The position numbers were made by a program, and so were the translations under genes. A DNA stretch of 64,000 bases from a virus. The notes under the pieces were generated by a model. That model saw nothing but the letters and a program-made list of their open reading frames with translations, had not been told where the DNA came from and ran no database searches. Below are positions 26,273 to 34,561 of this stretch, piece after piece (within the stretch, counting starts at the first letter, position 1; each line of letters opens with the position of its first letter). Where the stretch lies: positions 24,042 through 88,041 of the IMG/VR virus record IMGVR_UViG_3300002460_000003. The stretch is one strand, 5' to 3'.

Positions 26273-26690
26273 TCTGACAGTCAAACCCCTCATCATAACT
26301 CTCTTAGCTTCCATAGCCTTAAATGGACTTATGTTGATGGTTTCTAAGCATTATTATGACGCTAGGGCCGAAGCAGTATATAGCCTCAAAGAAGCAGAGA
26401 AAACGATTCTAGAGCAGCTAAAGGCTAAGGAATTAGCCGATAAAGCTTGTGTTATAGCTGACAGTGTAGCCACATCTTTTCAGATTGAGAATAATCAGTC
26501 TGTAGAAGAAAGGGATAAGGAATTATCCTCCATACAAAGTATCCCAAGCACTCCTAAGAAAGTTGAGGTAACAGTTGATGATGTTAAAAGCAATGTTGCT
26601 GACGTTGATGATAGGCTGCCTAGTAGCATTATCAGCGTGCTCTCCTCAACAGATAATCGTGTACAGAGACAAACCAATCCTAACCCCTGA
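26253..26690 (+). CDS. Rz: Inner-membrane spanin subunit, Rz-like
   Basis: 145 residues from ATG 26253. There is one N-terminal membrane helix (PLIITLLASIALNGLMLMV) followed by a long charged helix (YDARAEAVYSLKEAEKTILEQLKAKELADKA) reaching into the periplasm. The Rz1-like gene starts inside it in another frame, the classical overlapped spanin arrangement. Together they fuse the membranes at the end of lysis. An upstream start at 26238 is possible. Confidence 0.78.
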   Translation: MKKMFSSLTVKPLIITLLASIALNGLMLMVSKHYYDARAEAVYSLKEAEKTILEQLKAKELADKACVIADSVATSFQIENNQSVEERDKELSSIQSIPSTPKKVEVTVDDVKSNVADVDDRLPSSIISVLSSTDNRVQRQTNPNP

Positions 26691-26871
26691 CAGCTTGCTT
26701 GTAGACCCTTGTGGACTAGCTACAGCAGGTGACACTGTTCGGAGTTTAGCTAGTGGATACATCTACAACACAAGCTGCCTTTCCCAATATAAACTTCTCC
26801 TTGAAAAACAGAGGGAGCATAAAAGAAAAGTAGTGGAGCTTTATAAGAATGACAACACAGACAGCAAATAG
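26578..26871 (+). CDS. Rz1: Outer-membrane spanin lipoprotein, Rz1-like
   Basis: 97 residues. The ATG at 26578 has GAGGTAA at good distance. A lipoprotein signal MLLTLMIGCLVALSAC has the lipobox LSAC, with Cys21 as lipidation site. The mature part is short, extending from the outer membrane to meet the Rz-like partner. It begins embedded in the Rz-like gene and extends past its end. It overlaps the next gene by 23 bases. Confidence 0.8.
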   Translation: MMLKAMLLTLMIGCLVALSACSPQQIIVYRDKPILTPDSLLVDPCGLATAGDTVRSLASGYIYNTSCLSQYKLLLEKQREHKRKVVELYKNDNTDSK

Positions 26872-27136
26872 TCGGTTAAATACCTACTGGGAAAAGTTTG
26901 GGTTATGGGCTTGTGGAGTTATTATTGCTCTTCTATGCCTTGCCTATAATGACCAGAAGGCTCAGATTGAAAAGATGGAAGAGAAAGTTCAATTCCTCTA
27001 CATCGACAAGGTGAACAAGTCTGATCTTAAAGACACTGAAGCTAGGATTATGAATCGGATTGAAGGGATGCAAACAGATATCCTGGCTCGTATGGATATT
27101 CTCTTTAATAAGATTGATAGCTCACCAAGACGATAA
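26849..27136 (+). CDS. Small membrane protein with coiled coil
   Basis: 95 residues. One membrane helix (about 16-31, LWACGVIIALLCLAY) is followed by a heptad-like charged helix (DQKAQIEKMEEKVQFLYIDKV). Its place straight after the spanins suggests an accessory lysis role such as antiholin or second holin; this is inferred from context. Confidence 0.55.
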   Translation: MTTQTANSRLNTYWEKFGLWACGVIIALLCLAYNDQKAQIEKMEEKVQFLYIDKVNKSDLKDTEARIMNRIEGMQTDILARMDILFNKIDSSPRR

Positions 27137-27186
27137 AATTAATAAAGGCCGGCGATGGCTACAGTTTTTAGCACAAGGAATGCAGT

Positions 27187-27552
27187 ATGCTAAGAAATAT
27201 CGTAGACCTTACATTTCTGTTACTGGCTGTTCTATTGATTACAATCTTATTGAGAGATATGAAAGTTTCAGACAATAATAATAACACTCAGTTGAACATA
27301 GAAGCTCTACGTCTTGAAGTAACCAAAGTCATGTCTACTAATATTCAATATATGGAAGGTAGAATTAATAAGCTTGGTGAAACACAAGACACATACCAAG
27401 TTAGTACAACTCATAAGGTTAACCTTCTAGAACAGAAAGTTGAGAAGTTAGAAAAAGATAATAAAAACACTAATAGAATTATAAACACTATCACCAATAA
27501 CAATACTAATATTGTGAACAGTGAAGATAGAAAATCTAATAACAATAAATAA
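27187..27552 (+). CDS. Membrane-anchored coiled-coil protein
   Basis: 121 residues with an N-terminal membrane helix (about 8-22, LTFLLLAVLLITILL), then long coiled coil (about 30-85) and an Asn-rich low-complexity tail (NTNRIINTITNNNTNIVNS). AAGGA precedes the ATG. It is the last gene before the late-region terminator and resembles the previous gene in layout, so the two may cooperate. Function unknown. Confidence 0.55.
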   Translation: MLRNIVDLTFLLLAVLLITILLRDMKVSDNNNNTQLNIEALRLEVTKVMSTNIQYMEGRINKLGETQDTYQVSTTHKVNLLEQKVEKLEKDNKNTNRIINTITNNNTNIVNSEDRKSNNNK

Positions 27553-27586
27553 TAAAAGGTGCGCCAACACCTAGCCTCAGAATATT

Positions 27587-27616
27587 GCCCCCTTCCTCAC
27601 GGTTGGGGGCTTTTTG
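27587..27616 (+). terminator. Strong rho-independent terminator ending the late region
   Basis: GCCCCC (27587-27592) and GGGGGC (27605-27610) form the outer stem, with CC/GG able to pair inside, followed by TTTTTG. It separates the plus-strand late genes from the convergent minus-strand module whose last stop codon is at 27617. Confidence 0.88.
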
Positions 27617-27871
27617 TTATTTGAAACTAATATAATCTGCCGGAGCTTGAAAGTACGTTAATATTTCATTATCTGAAACTAGTGGGTCAAATTTAACCTC
27701 CATCTCACGAAGAAATTCCATCACTTTCCACTCAACAGTCCCATGAACTACATCACTACTGACATTATTAAATACTACTGAAATTACATCTCCCAACATA
27801 TCTACTTCCTCCTGAGACTCAAGAGTAATAACAACTGGTTGGAATTCCTGTTTCTTTGTTTCAATTTTCAT
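27617..27871 (-). CDS. Hypothetical protein
   Basis: 84 residues, last gene of the minus-strand module. KKQEFQPVVITLESQEEVDMLGDVISVVF followed by acidic helices is a pattern seen in small phage proteins of unknown role. GGAGAA precedes the ATG. No membrane segment or cysteine motif. Confidence 0.6.
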   Translation of the reverse strand: MKIETKKQEFQPVVITLESQEEVDMLGDVISVVFNNVSSDVVHGTVEWKVMEFLREMEVKFDPLVSDNEILTYFQAPADYISFK

Positions 27872-27881
27872 TTTATTCTCC

Positions 27882-28823
27882 TTAATTATCCAAATGTTTT
27901 AGAAACTCTACACGTACTGTCTTACCAACTTCATTGGACAAGAGCTTATTGAATTGCTTCCAATTATCTTCTGCTTCCACTTTAGGTTCACGTTCAGTTT
28001 CCTTTGTAAAGTCTTCCAAGATATCTTGTACAGTAAGACCAAGAATCTTACCGAAGTCTTTGTTAGTCACTTGACCAAACTTACTGACTACATTGCACAC
28101 TCGTTGTTCTGTATTATACTCAAGGATACTGTTCAACAAGTCTGACAAGTCCTCAGACAATTCAAACACTTCATTCTTTGGTTTAGACTTCTTCTCACTA
28201 AAGCTTTCAGTCTTATTCTTGAAGTAAATACGATTACCGTTATCAAGCCAAGCTGGTTCTACAGGTTCAATTACCAATCCCTCAGACGTGTTATCTTCTT
28301 CATAACCTTCTGGTGTTAGCAGAGACTTAAACGTGTTTGGTAGAGCTAGACCCTCAGCGAAAGTGCCAGATGAGATGAACGGGACATTAGGAATTCCGAT
28401 ACCTTCACACATAGACCTCTGTTTAAGTTTGTTCTGTACCAAACCATTAAGTCTCATATCAAAGGCACGGAAGTCTTTTTCACCATACTCAACTTCTTTT
28501 TGGATGTTGCCGCCAAACAATTCACCATAAATAACTAGGGTCAGGTCTGTCCAATCTTCTGTTTTCGACAGTACTTCCCATAAAGACATAACCTTATCTT
28601 GATACTTATTAATTACAGCCTGACAGTTGAAGAACGTACCGTCAACAAACTGAGTACGACTAGCAACCTTCACTTCCGTACCATCACACCAAAAGCTAAA
28701 GTTAGCTCCGTGTAGTTTCTCAGTGGCAATCCACAGGCCGCCATCTTTCCCTTCATACTGAACCTTGTCAATCAGATTCTGACGATAAGTGTTTTCCAAG
28801 CTACTGAACTTCTGGAATTCCAT
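27882..28823 (-). CDS. rnl2: RNA ligase, T4 Rnl2-like
   Basis: 313 residues from the ATG at 28823; AGGAGAAAGAG lies just upstream and would be swallowed by the longer frame. It joins 3'-OH and 5'-phosphate RNA ends using ATP. Motif I is EKLHGAN with adenylated Lys36, motif III is YGELFGG, motif IV SEGLVIEP and motif V IYFKNKT. The start QKFSSLENTY and C-terminal RVCNVVSKFGQVTNKDFGKI align with T4 Rnl2 as I know it. It probably seals nicked RNA such as tRNA cut by host defence. No polynucleotide kinase was recognised. Confidence 0.9.
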   Translation of the reverse strand: MEFQKFSSLENTYRQNLIDKVQYEGKDGGLWIATEKLHGANFSFWCDGTEVKVASRTQFVDGTFFNCQAVINKYQDKVMSLWEVLSKTEDWTDLTLVIYGELFGGNIQKEVEYGEKDFRAFDMRLNGLVQNKLKQRSMCEGIGIPNVPFISSGTFAEGLALPNTFKSLLTPEGYEEDNTSEGLVIEPVEPAWLDNGNRIYFKNKTESFSEKKSKPKNEVFELSEDLSDLLNSILEYNTEQRVCNVVSKFGQVTNKDFGKILGLTVQDILEDFTKETEREPKVEAEDNWKQFNKLLSNEVGKTVRVEFLKHLDN

Positions 28824-28834
28824 TCTCTTTCTCC

Positions 28835-29068
28835 TCAATGAATTGTCTGTTGTGTAAATTCTGGTAAATCTTCTTTCCCATCAGCATCCATAAACTGTAA
28901 TTCACATACGTGATAGCTGATATAGGAATACATATTTGTGTGGTTAAGGTATTTCAGTTTAGCTTCCATTGCCTCCTTAGTGATGTAGTAACCACAATGG
29001 AATGTTCGTACATCATCAGGGTCTTCTTCGTATAGCTCATAGATGTGGTAGATTGTTGGGATAATCAT
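28835..29068 (-). CDS. Hypothetical protein
   Basis: 77 residues, aromatic-rich (HTNMYSYISYHVCELQFMDADG). It begins in ATGA overlap with the preceding gene and is followed closely by the RNA ligase. Soluble; no recognised domain. Confidence 0.55.
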   Translation of the reverse strand: MIIPTIYHIYELYEEDPDDVRTFHCGYYITKEAMEAKLKYLNHTNMYSYISYHVCELQFMDADGKEDLPEFTQQTIH

Positions 29069-29379
29069 TTATTATCCTCCGATAAAGCTCCAAAGTCAAT
29101 TATTGTATCCCAGTGTTTACCCCTCCGAATTTCGGATGCTCTATTATAATAATCACTTGCTAGCTTACTGAATTCAGATGAACAGAGTACAAGACGACTA
29201 ACTTCACGTTCAATGTAGTCTGGTAGCTTAACATACGGATACCTGCCTTCTAAATAGTCTTTGTATTTATCTTGTGTATCCGAATATTTATAGTTACCGC
29301 CATATCCAATAGCCAACTCGTACTGTTCAAAATATTCCTCTTGTCTGAACAACTCCTCGAACTCTTCTTTTGTCTTCAT
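29065..29379 (-). CDS. Hypothetical protein
   Basis: 104 residues. The ATG at 29379 is chosen because GGAGGATAA stands just before it; the longer frame runs into the upstream terminator. It is charged and Tyr-rich (KTKEEFEELFRQEEYFEQYELAIG). It overlaps the next gene by 4 bases. Unknown function. Confidence 0.55.
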   Translation of the reverse strand: MKTKEEFEELFRQEEYFEQYELAIGYGGNYKYSDTQDKYKDYLEGRYPYVKLPDYIEREVSRLVLCSSEFSKLASDYYNRASEIRRGKHWDTIIDFGALSEDNK

Positions 29380-29393
29380 AATATTTATCCTCC

Positions 29394-29433
29394 AGTAAAT
29401 AAAAACTCCACGACCCGTTAAGATCATGGAGTT
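29394..29433 (-). terminator. Terminator after the glutaredoxin gene (minus strand)
   Basis: On the minus strand AACTCCATGA pairs with TCGTGGAGTT (10 bp with one U-G), followed by TTTATTT. It would end transcripts from the nrd/glutaredoxin part before the RNA ligase subcluster. Confidence 0.72.
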
Positions 29434-29448
29434 AATGTTAAGCTAGAT

Positions 29449-29688
29449 TTAGGTGGCTGTCAAGCTTTCTTTAAGCTCTTTGAATCCACCTACGTACTGC
29501 TCTAGTTTAAAGATTTGAGGGACTGCCCTCGGCGCTGGTAAGTCTAGCTTTTCAAACAATAAAAAGAAATCCTCACGAGACACATCCTCACCCACCTTCT
29601 TGTATTCAAACAGCAACCCCCTAGATTCTAGCAGAGCAGTTGCTTGAACGCAATATGTACAATTTTCTTTCCCGTATACAACAAACAT
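29449..29688 (-). CDS. Glutaredoxin (NrdC-like)
   Basis: 79 residues. The redox centre is CTYC near residue 10 (VVYGKENCTYCVQA), and the glutathione-binding VPQIF with cis-Pro and the YVGGFKELKE helix follow. It most likely supplies electrons to the ribonucleotide reductase encoded immediately upstream. Confidence 0.9.
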   Translation of the reverse strand: MFVVYGKENCTYCVQATALLESRGLLFEYKKVGEDVSREDFFLLFEKLDLPAPRAVPQIFKLEQYVGGFKELKESLTAT

Positions 29689-29710
29689 TATTTTACCCTC
29701 AGATTTATAT

Positions 29711-30787
29711 TTAAAAGCCTAAGTCATCAAAGTCGATGTTATCAGTATCATCTTTCACAGACCCAACTTTGTAGGAGGTTAACTGAATCTCTTGTGGTGC
29801 AACCTGCATCTTTGAGCTGTCAATATACTTATCCATGTAAGAGCATGGATTCTTTTCAATCACTTGGAAATCAAATGGGATACCCAACGCATCATACAGG
29901 GGCTTAGCCATATAGAGTGTGTACTCTTGAAGTAATTCAGCAGTAAGGCCAATCACCTGCCTACCCTCACTGAAGAGATACTTTGCATTCTTTACTTCTT
30001 GTGCAGTGATTGCATCCAATACACCCTTAATCTCATCTTTAAGTTCAGAGAAAGTCTTCAACCACTCTTTGTCTTGTTTAAGGATGTTTAAGATTGCGTA
30101 GTCCATACGAGTATGCAAGACTTCATCACGAGCAATCAGGGTTACTAAAGAGCCAATGCCTTGAAAGATACCAGTCTCAGCAATAGCAAAAGTAACGGCG
30201 AAACTACTCATGAATGCAATTGCCTCAAGGGCAAACAGTGCAGTAAATGCAAGAGCAATAGCCTTACGTTTCTCTTCCAAGGTAGCCGTGGTTGGTAGTG
30301 ATTCAAGTTGATCAAATGCTCTAACAATGGCTTCGCTACGAGAGACAATATCTACGTTATTATAAGTATCACGTAGCACTTGGTTTGGGTTCAGAACAGT
30401 CTGTTTGACAATATGACTGTATGTCCGAGCATGGATTGTCTCAAAGAAACTCCATGCGTTAATCATACCCTCTAGTTCAGAGTTAGTCACATAACGCATC
30501 AACAGACCAGCAATAGACTTAGATGCCACAGAATCTGCAAGAAACTGCCACGAGATAGTTTTCACCATTAGGTCAACAACATCTTTTGGTGCATTGATCA
30601 TGTCTTGTTTATCTTGGCTAAGAGATACCTCATTCTCATTCCAGATTTGACTTACCTGTTTTTGGTACAGATCTTCAAGTTCTGGATAAGCCACATTGAT
30701 TGTATCAAACAGTCCTAAGTCTTCTCCAAGAAACAGCGGGTATTTGTTTGTTTCAAATCCTTTATTATTTACATTAAATACAGACAC
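29711..30787 (-). CDS. nrdB: Ribonucleotide reductase class I, small (beta) subunit
   Basis: 358 residues with the ferritin-like di-iron fold that generates the tyrosyl radical for dNTP synthesis. Ligand motifs are seen in SFFETIHARTYSH and in EAIAFMSSF, then ARDEVLHTRMDY. The start is GTG at 30787, with AGGAG 7 bases upstream; the overlapping ATG is in a wrong frame. It is separated from nrdA by a hairpin. Confidence 0.93.
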   Translation of the reverse strand: MSVFNVNNKGFETNKYPLFLGEDLGLFDTINVAYPELEDLYQKQVSQIWNENEVSLSQDKQDMINAPKDVVDLMVKTISWQFLADSVASKSIAGLLMRYVTNSELEGMINAWSFFETIHARTYSHIVKQTVLNPNQVLRDTYNNVDIVSRSEAIVRAFDQLESLPTTATLEEKRKAIALAFTALFALEAIAFMSSFAVTFAIAETGIFQGIGSLVTLIARDEVLHTRMDYAILNILKQDKEWLKTFSELKDEIKGVLDAITAQEVKNAKYLFSEGRQVIGLTAELLQEYTLYMAKPLYDALGIPFDFQVIEKNPCSYMDKYIDSSKMQVAPQEIQLTSYKVGSVKDDTDNIDFDDLGF

Positions 30788-30803
30788 ATTTATCTCCTAA
30801 AGA

Positions 30804-30821
30804 GGGCTACGTGTGTAGCCC
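30804..30821 (-). terminator. Hairpin between nrdA and nrdB
   Basis: On the minus strand GGGCTAC-ACAC-GTAGCCC makes a perfect 7-bp stem followed by TCTTTA, and the nrdB ribosome site begins directly after. The short T-tract suggests a leaky terminator or an mRNA processing/stabilising element setting the ratio of the two subunits. Confidence 0.6.
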
Positions 30822-30831
30822 TTGTAGTATA

Positions 30832-33015
30832 TTAAAGTTTGCAGCTTTCGCAAGCCTCTTCCTCTTCTTCAGCACCAAGAAGCTCTTGGATGCCACCGCC
30901 ATTGTAATCACGAGTATTCATGTAGTATTGGGTTTTGTTGCCAAGCTTAGCCTGAGCAACCCATTCTTTCATAAGTTCACTGAGTGGCTTCTTCTCATCC
31001 TCATATTTACTTGGGTCAAAGTAGTAATCTGCACTAATAGCCTGATCTGAGAAATCTTGAACTCGGGAATAATACTTTGCTAGCGTTGTGTTGTCAACAT
31101 CCCAAGCCAGTAGATTACCTTTCGACCACTCTTTACATATATATTGAATAACACCTTTACGGGACTTCTTATTAATTACAGGTTGACGAATCGGGTATAA
31201 ACTGTTTGGTGCATCACAGAACAAAGCACTTGACTCAGTAGGCATGTGAGCTACCAGCACTGAATGCTTACGCCCTTTACCCCTCAGCGATTCCCAATCA
31301 AGTACAGGAATATAACCCTTGTTGAATCTTGTGTCCATAGGGAGCCAATCTTTCTTAATACCTTCTACAACATAGCCACTCTCTTTACTCAATTGCTGTG
31401 AAGCTTTCAGTAAATAGAAGTAGTGATATTCTGCAAGCTTGCTTACGAAGTTGAAAGACTCTTCACTACCATCATAATCCAATCCATTCTTATACAAAGC
31501 AGATGCAAGCCCTGTGATACCAATACCCGCACTTCGTCGTTTCATAATGCTGGCTTTCATAGAGTTTGTCATCATTGGTGCTTTGTCAATCATCTTATCT
31601 ACAGCTTTCAGGGCAACACTTGCAATATGTTCATATTCGGCAAATGCAACCTTAGCAGCATTGATGGCGGCCAGTGTACAAAAAGCTGTCTCTCCGCTGG
31701 ACTGCTCTGCATAAAGGTCTTGCATATCTTTATAAGACTTTGTTACTAGACAAATTTCTTGGCACAAGTTAGACAGACGAACTATATCGATAAAAGGTGT
31801 ATGTTCATTTACACGAGTGACGTTAATTGAGTAGACGCGACCAGTCTCATTACGTGCAATCAATACACTCTTCAACAAGTCTCGTGCTTTAAGTTTCTTA
31901 AACTTCTTACCACAGGCGATGGCTTTATTTACAACTTCATTATATTCAACAGCTTTCAAGACATAGAAAGCATCGTGAGCTTCTGGGGCTTCAACTAGGT
32001 CAAACAAATACCAGTCTTCATTGTTAATTACAGCCTGTAAAAAAGCATCATTGTAAGCAAAACTATAGTCCATCTTATCCAGACGGGTTTCAATATCCAC
32101 TCGCTGAGTCTTCCACATTACAATGCTTTCAACTTCAGGATCAATACACTTAAACGTTACTGTTGCACTACCACCGCGAGAGACTTGAGTAAACATCTTA
32201 ACTGCTTTATCAAGTGTAGCGTAGATGCTATGTTTACCAAGATGCTCTACAGCACCACCCTTTACAGGGGAACCCTTAGAGCGTGTGTCAAACTCAATAC
32301 CAATACCAGCTTTCTTTGCTGTCATCTTATAGGCAATGTGTTCTGCAACACCAATACTGTCTACGGTATCTCCGCCTGTAATAATGCAGCAACTAATGGT
32401 GTCAAAGTCCCCTGTACGGATACCATTGAGTGCGGGTGTAGGGAGATTTACTTTACCCTCAATCAAAGCTTTAGCTAGATCAAAAGCATCCTTAGAGTCC
32501 CCATGTAATCCTAGTCCAATACCAAGACAACCAATATGAGGAGTCTCTACAGGTACACCACCTTTACGAATAGCATACTTATCCCCCCATTGAACAATCT
32601 GCCAGTATTCTAGATGATTCTGATAAACCTCTTTGTACCAACCCTCCCATACTGCGTTATATTGTGGCATTGTCTCCTTATCCCACACACCATTTTTAAT
32701 CATGGCATTGTAGATAGTTTCAAAGCTATCCTGATCACTCACTCCAAGTAACCGCTCCATATTCTTTCGCAGGCTGGCCTGTTCTAGACGTGCTGCAATA
32801 CGAGAGTAACCAATCTCTTCCTTGTCCAAACAAACATTAATCATTGTCTGGTGAATATCCGATGCTTTAGCTGTCTCTGGTAGACGTTTGTAAGTTGAGA
32901 GTGCAATCTCCGACCAGTCCCCTCCAGTCTTGGTTGCATATTGTGCCCACTTATTAAGCTTCTCTGCTCGAAACTCTTCAATACTCCCATCGTATTTGAT
33001 CACATTTTTTAACAA
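30832..33015 (-). CDS. nrdA: Ribonucleotide reductase class I, large (alpha) subunit
   Basis: 727 residues, usual for class Ia enzymes. It contains active-site Cys in DTISCCIITGGDT, the NLCQEICL radical-site region, the MPTESSALFCDAPNSLYP segment and the redox-active C-terminal CESCKL. It reduces ribonucleotides to deoxyribonucleotides. No intein or intron is visible in the frame. An ATP-cone-like region may be present at the N-terminus (MLKNVIKYDGSIEEFRAEKL). Confidence 0.94.
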   Translation of the reverse strand: MLKNVIKYDGSIEEFRAEKLNKWAQYATKTGGDWSEIALSTYKRLPETAKASDIHQTMINVCLDKEEIGYSRIAARLEQASLRKNMERLLGVSDQDSFETIYNAMIKNGVWDKETMPQYNAVWEGWYKEVYQNHLEYWQIVQWGDKYAIRKGGVPVETPHIGCLGIGLGLHGDSKDAFDLAKALIEGKVNLPTPALNGIRTGDFDTISCCIITGGDTVDSIGVAEHIAYKMTAKKAGIGIEFDTRSKGSPVKGGAVEHLGKHSIYATLDKAVKMFTQVSRGGSATVTFKCIDPEVESIVMWKTQRVDIETRLDKMDYSFAYNDAFLQAVINNEDWYLFDLVEAPEAHDAFYVLKAVEYNEVVNKAIACGKKFKKLKARDLLKSVLIARNETGRVYSINVTRVNEHTPFIDIVRLSNLCQEICLVTKSYKDMQDLYAEQSSGETAFCTLAAINAAKVAFAEYEHIASVALKAVDKMIDKAPMMTNSMKASIMKRRSAGIGITGLASALYKNGLDYDGSEESFNFVSKLAEYHYFYLLKASQQLSKESGYVVEGIKKDWLPMDTRFNKGYIPVLDWESLRGKGRKHSVLVAHMPTESSALFCDAPNSLYPIRQPVINKKSRKGVIQYICKEWSKGNLLAWDVDNTTLAKYYSRVQDFSDQAISADYYFDPSKYEDEKKPLSELMKEWVAQAKLGNKTQYYMNTRDYNGGGIQELLGAEEEEEACESCKL

Positions 33016-33033
33016 GTCCTACTCCTTATTTAC

Positions 33034-33435
33034 TCAGTTGTTTTTATTTCGTTCATTATTAACAGCAGACTTACCAGCTTTCTCATCAACAAAGGCTTTA
33101 TCAGCACTTCCTTGATTACCCATCATAATAAGTTCACTTCGTAGTTCAGGGTCACGGATACAAGCTACCTTACATTCCCATGACATATTACCAGACAACT
33201 CCCACTGACGATCAGTTCGCTCTACCCCGTTATACCGACCACCAAACCACGGTGTATTGTCTTTCTTTGTTAGTGGTCGATGGTTACATTCATCAATGTG
33301 GTAGGGTTGTTCAGTGTCTAGCCCAAGGGAATATAGAACAGCTTCTAGAGTTTTCTTATCTTCATTCAGGATTGCTTTCTTAGCTACATCGTATTGCATT
33401 AGGTCATACAACGAGATTGATCGTGGTGTACTCAT
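33034..33435 (-). CDS. Hypothetical protein
   Basis: 133 residues, basic-acidic mixed and soluble, with HIDECNHRPLTKKDNTPWFGGRYNGVER in the middle. It sits just upstream of nrdA in the same operon. The C-terminus is Lys/Asn-rich. No family recognised. Confidence 0.55.
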   Translation of the reverse strand: MSTPRSISLYDLMQYDVAKKAILNEDKKTLEAVLYSLGLDTEQPYHIDECNHRPLTKKDNTPWFGGRYNGVERTDRQWELSGNMSWECKVACIRDPELRSELIMMGNQGSADKAFVDEKAGKSAVNNERNKNN

Positions 33436-33445
33436 ATGTTACTCC

Positions 33446-33664
33446 TTATTCATCATTATTAAATTCTTCAATCGCTTCTCGTGGACTGTCGCCATTACAG
33501 TACATTTCCATAAACTCAGCAGCATTGTCGCAGAAGATGAGAAAGGCATCCTCTTTCTTAATGTTGAAGAAGCTGCGTTTCTTAATCAGGTTCATTAAGT
33601 CGTTGAGCCAGATATCAAGTGGATAATCAGCTAACTCTTTAAATGGGAAAGTTTGTTCTTTCAT
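33446..33664 (-). CDS. Hypothetical protein
   Basis: 72 residues, rich in Phe and acidic residues (KEQTFPFKELADYPLDIWLND). GGAGAA precedes the ATG. It lies between thyX and the 33034 gene with spacers of 1 and 10 bases. Function unknown. Confidence 0.55.
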   Translation of the reverse strand: MKEQTFPFKELADYPLDIWLNDLMNLIKKRSFFNIKKEDAFLIFCDNAAEFMEMYCNGDSPREAIEEFNNDE

Positions 33665-33665
33665 T

Positions 33666-34388
33666 TTAGTTCTCCTCTAGTAATGCTTTGTAACTAACAG
33701 GGAAAAGTTCTTTTACAATGTCAGCTACTTGTTCAGCCACAATTCTAGTTTCATATTGGGTATCTTTCTTTAAGCGTAGCTTGAGCATATCGCAGAACGC
33801 ACCAAGTGTACCACTCCATACCCAAGTCGTCATCATTGATTGTGGCAATACCATGCGTGCTTCCTCTGCACAAACGCCTAAATCAAGTAGTGTATTGTAT
33901 GTCTCTAGTGCTGCTTTGTTTACTTCTTCAGGACGATAGATGCAATTACCTTCAACGTTCTCAATATGATCAATTACACTAATATCCACAGCTTCTTCAG
34001 AACTACCTTGCTTTACATTCTCAGCAGCCTTACGCCATGACTCAGGTGTGTAGAACTCAGGGTCATCTTTTACATACCGACGACTAACTTCATTCCAAGG
34101 CATAAACTTATGCTTCACCAGTTGACGTGCTACAAACACTGGTGCTTTTACACGAACACTGATAAAGCTGTGGTTGAATGGGCTGAAGTGCTTGTGTTTG
34201 GCAAGGTAATTAATAAGCTTTACATCTGAAACCTTGAGGTGCCCCTTTTCATCCCAACAAAGCCCACCCTCCTCATCATAGTAATCATGCTCCAGCTCAC
34301 TCTGCTTATCAAAAGAAGTTCTTGCTGCATCAACCACCGAAAGATCGTCACCACAATGGTTAATATATTCCACTTTAATCTGACTCAT
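33666..34388 (-). CDS. thyX: Flavin-dependent thymidylate synthase ThyX
   Basis: 240 residues. It makes dTMP from dUMP using FAD and methylene-tetrahydrofolate. The ThyX signature appears as ARQLVKHKFMPWNEVSRRY, where the usual RHR is KHK. The C-terminal LPQSMMTTWVWSGTLGAFCDMLKLR holds the substrate-binding and catalytic residues (PQ.....W..). It completes a dNTP pathway with NrdAB. It starts on an ATGA overlap with the small gene upstream. Confidence 0.93.
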   Translation of the reverse strand: MSQIKVEYINHCGDDLSVVDAARTSFDKQSELEHDYYDEEGGLCWDEKGHLKVSDVKLINYLAKHKHFSPFNHSFISVRVKAPVFVARQLVKHKFMPWNEVSRRYVKDDPEFYTPESWRKAAENVKQGSSEEAVDISVIDHIENVEGNCIYRPEEVNKAALETYNTLLDLGVCAEEARMVLPQSMMTTWVWSGTLGAFCDMLKLRLKKDTQYETRIVAEQVADIVKELFPVSYKALLEEN

Positions 34389-34561
34389 TCTTCCTCTCCT
34401 TTATCTTCCAAATTCTTTTTGTATTCTAGCATCTCCAAGTGCTGTTGCCAAGTATCGGCTGCAAACACTTCTAGTTCATACATCATACCTGTAGCTTTAA
34501 AACTATTGAAGGTTTCCTCTGAATCAACCCAAAAGAAATATTTGTCACTTGGTAGTTTCAT
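34385..34561 (-). CDS. Small hypothetical protein
   Basis: 58 residues (MKLPSDKYFFWVDSEETFNS... ending GEEE). It sits between the MazG-like gene and thyX and overlaps both neighbours by 4 bases (ATGA), a strong sign of a true coupled gene despite its size. Unknown function. Confidence 0.62.
   Translation of the reverse strand: MKLPSDKYFFWVDSEETFNSFKATGMMYELEVFAADTWQQHLEMLEYKKNLEDKGEEE

Noticed and set aside
27060-27278. 72-codon plus-strand frame between the two membrane coiled-coil genes
   Set aside because: It overlaps the ends of both neighbours in a third frame, has no good ribosome site, and the composition fits a shadow.
30832-33015. Possible intein or intron in nrdA (a common target)
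   Set aside because: The frame is continuous at normal length (727 residues) with all motifs in order and no intein blocks seen.
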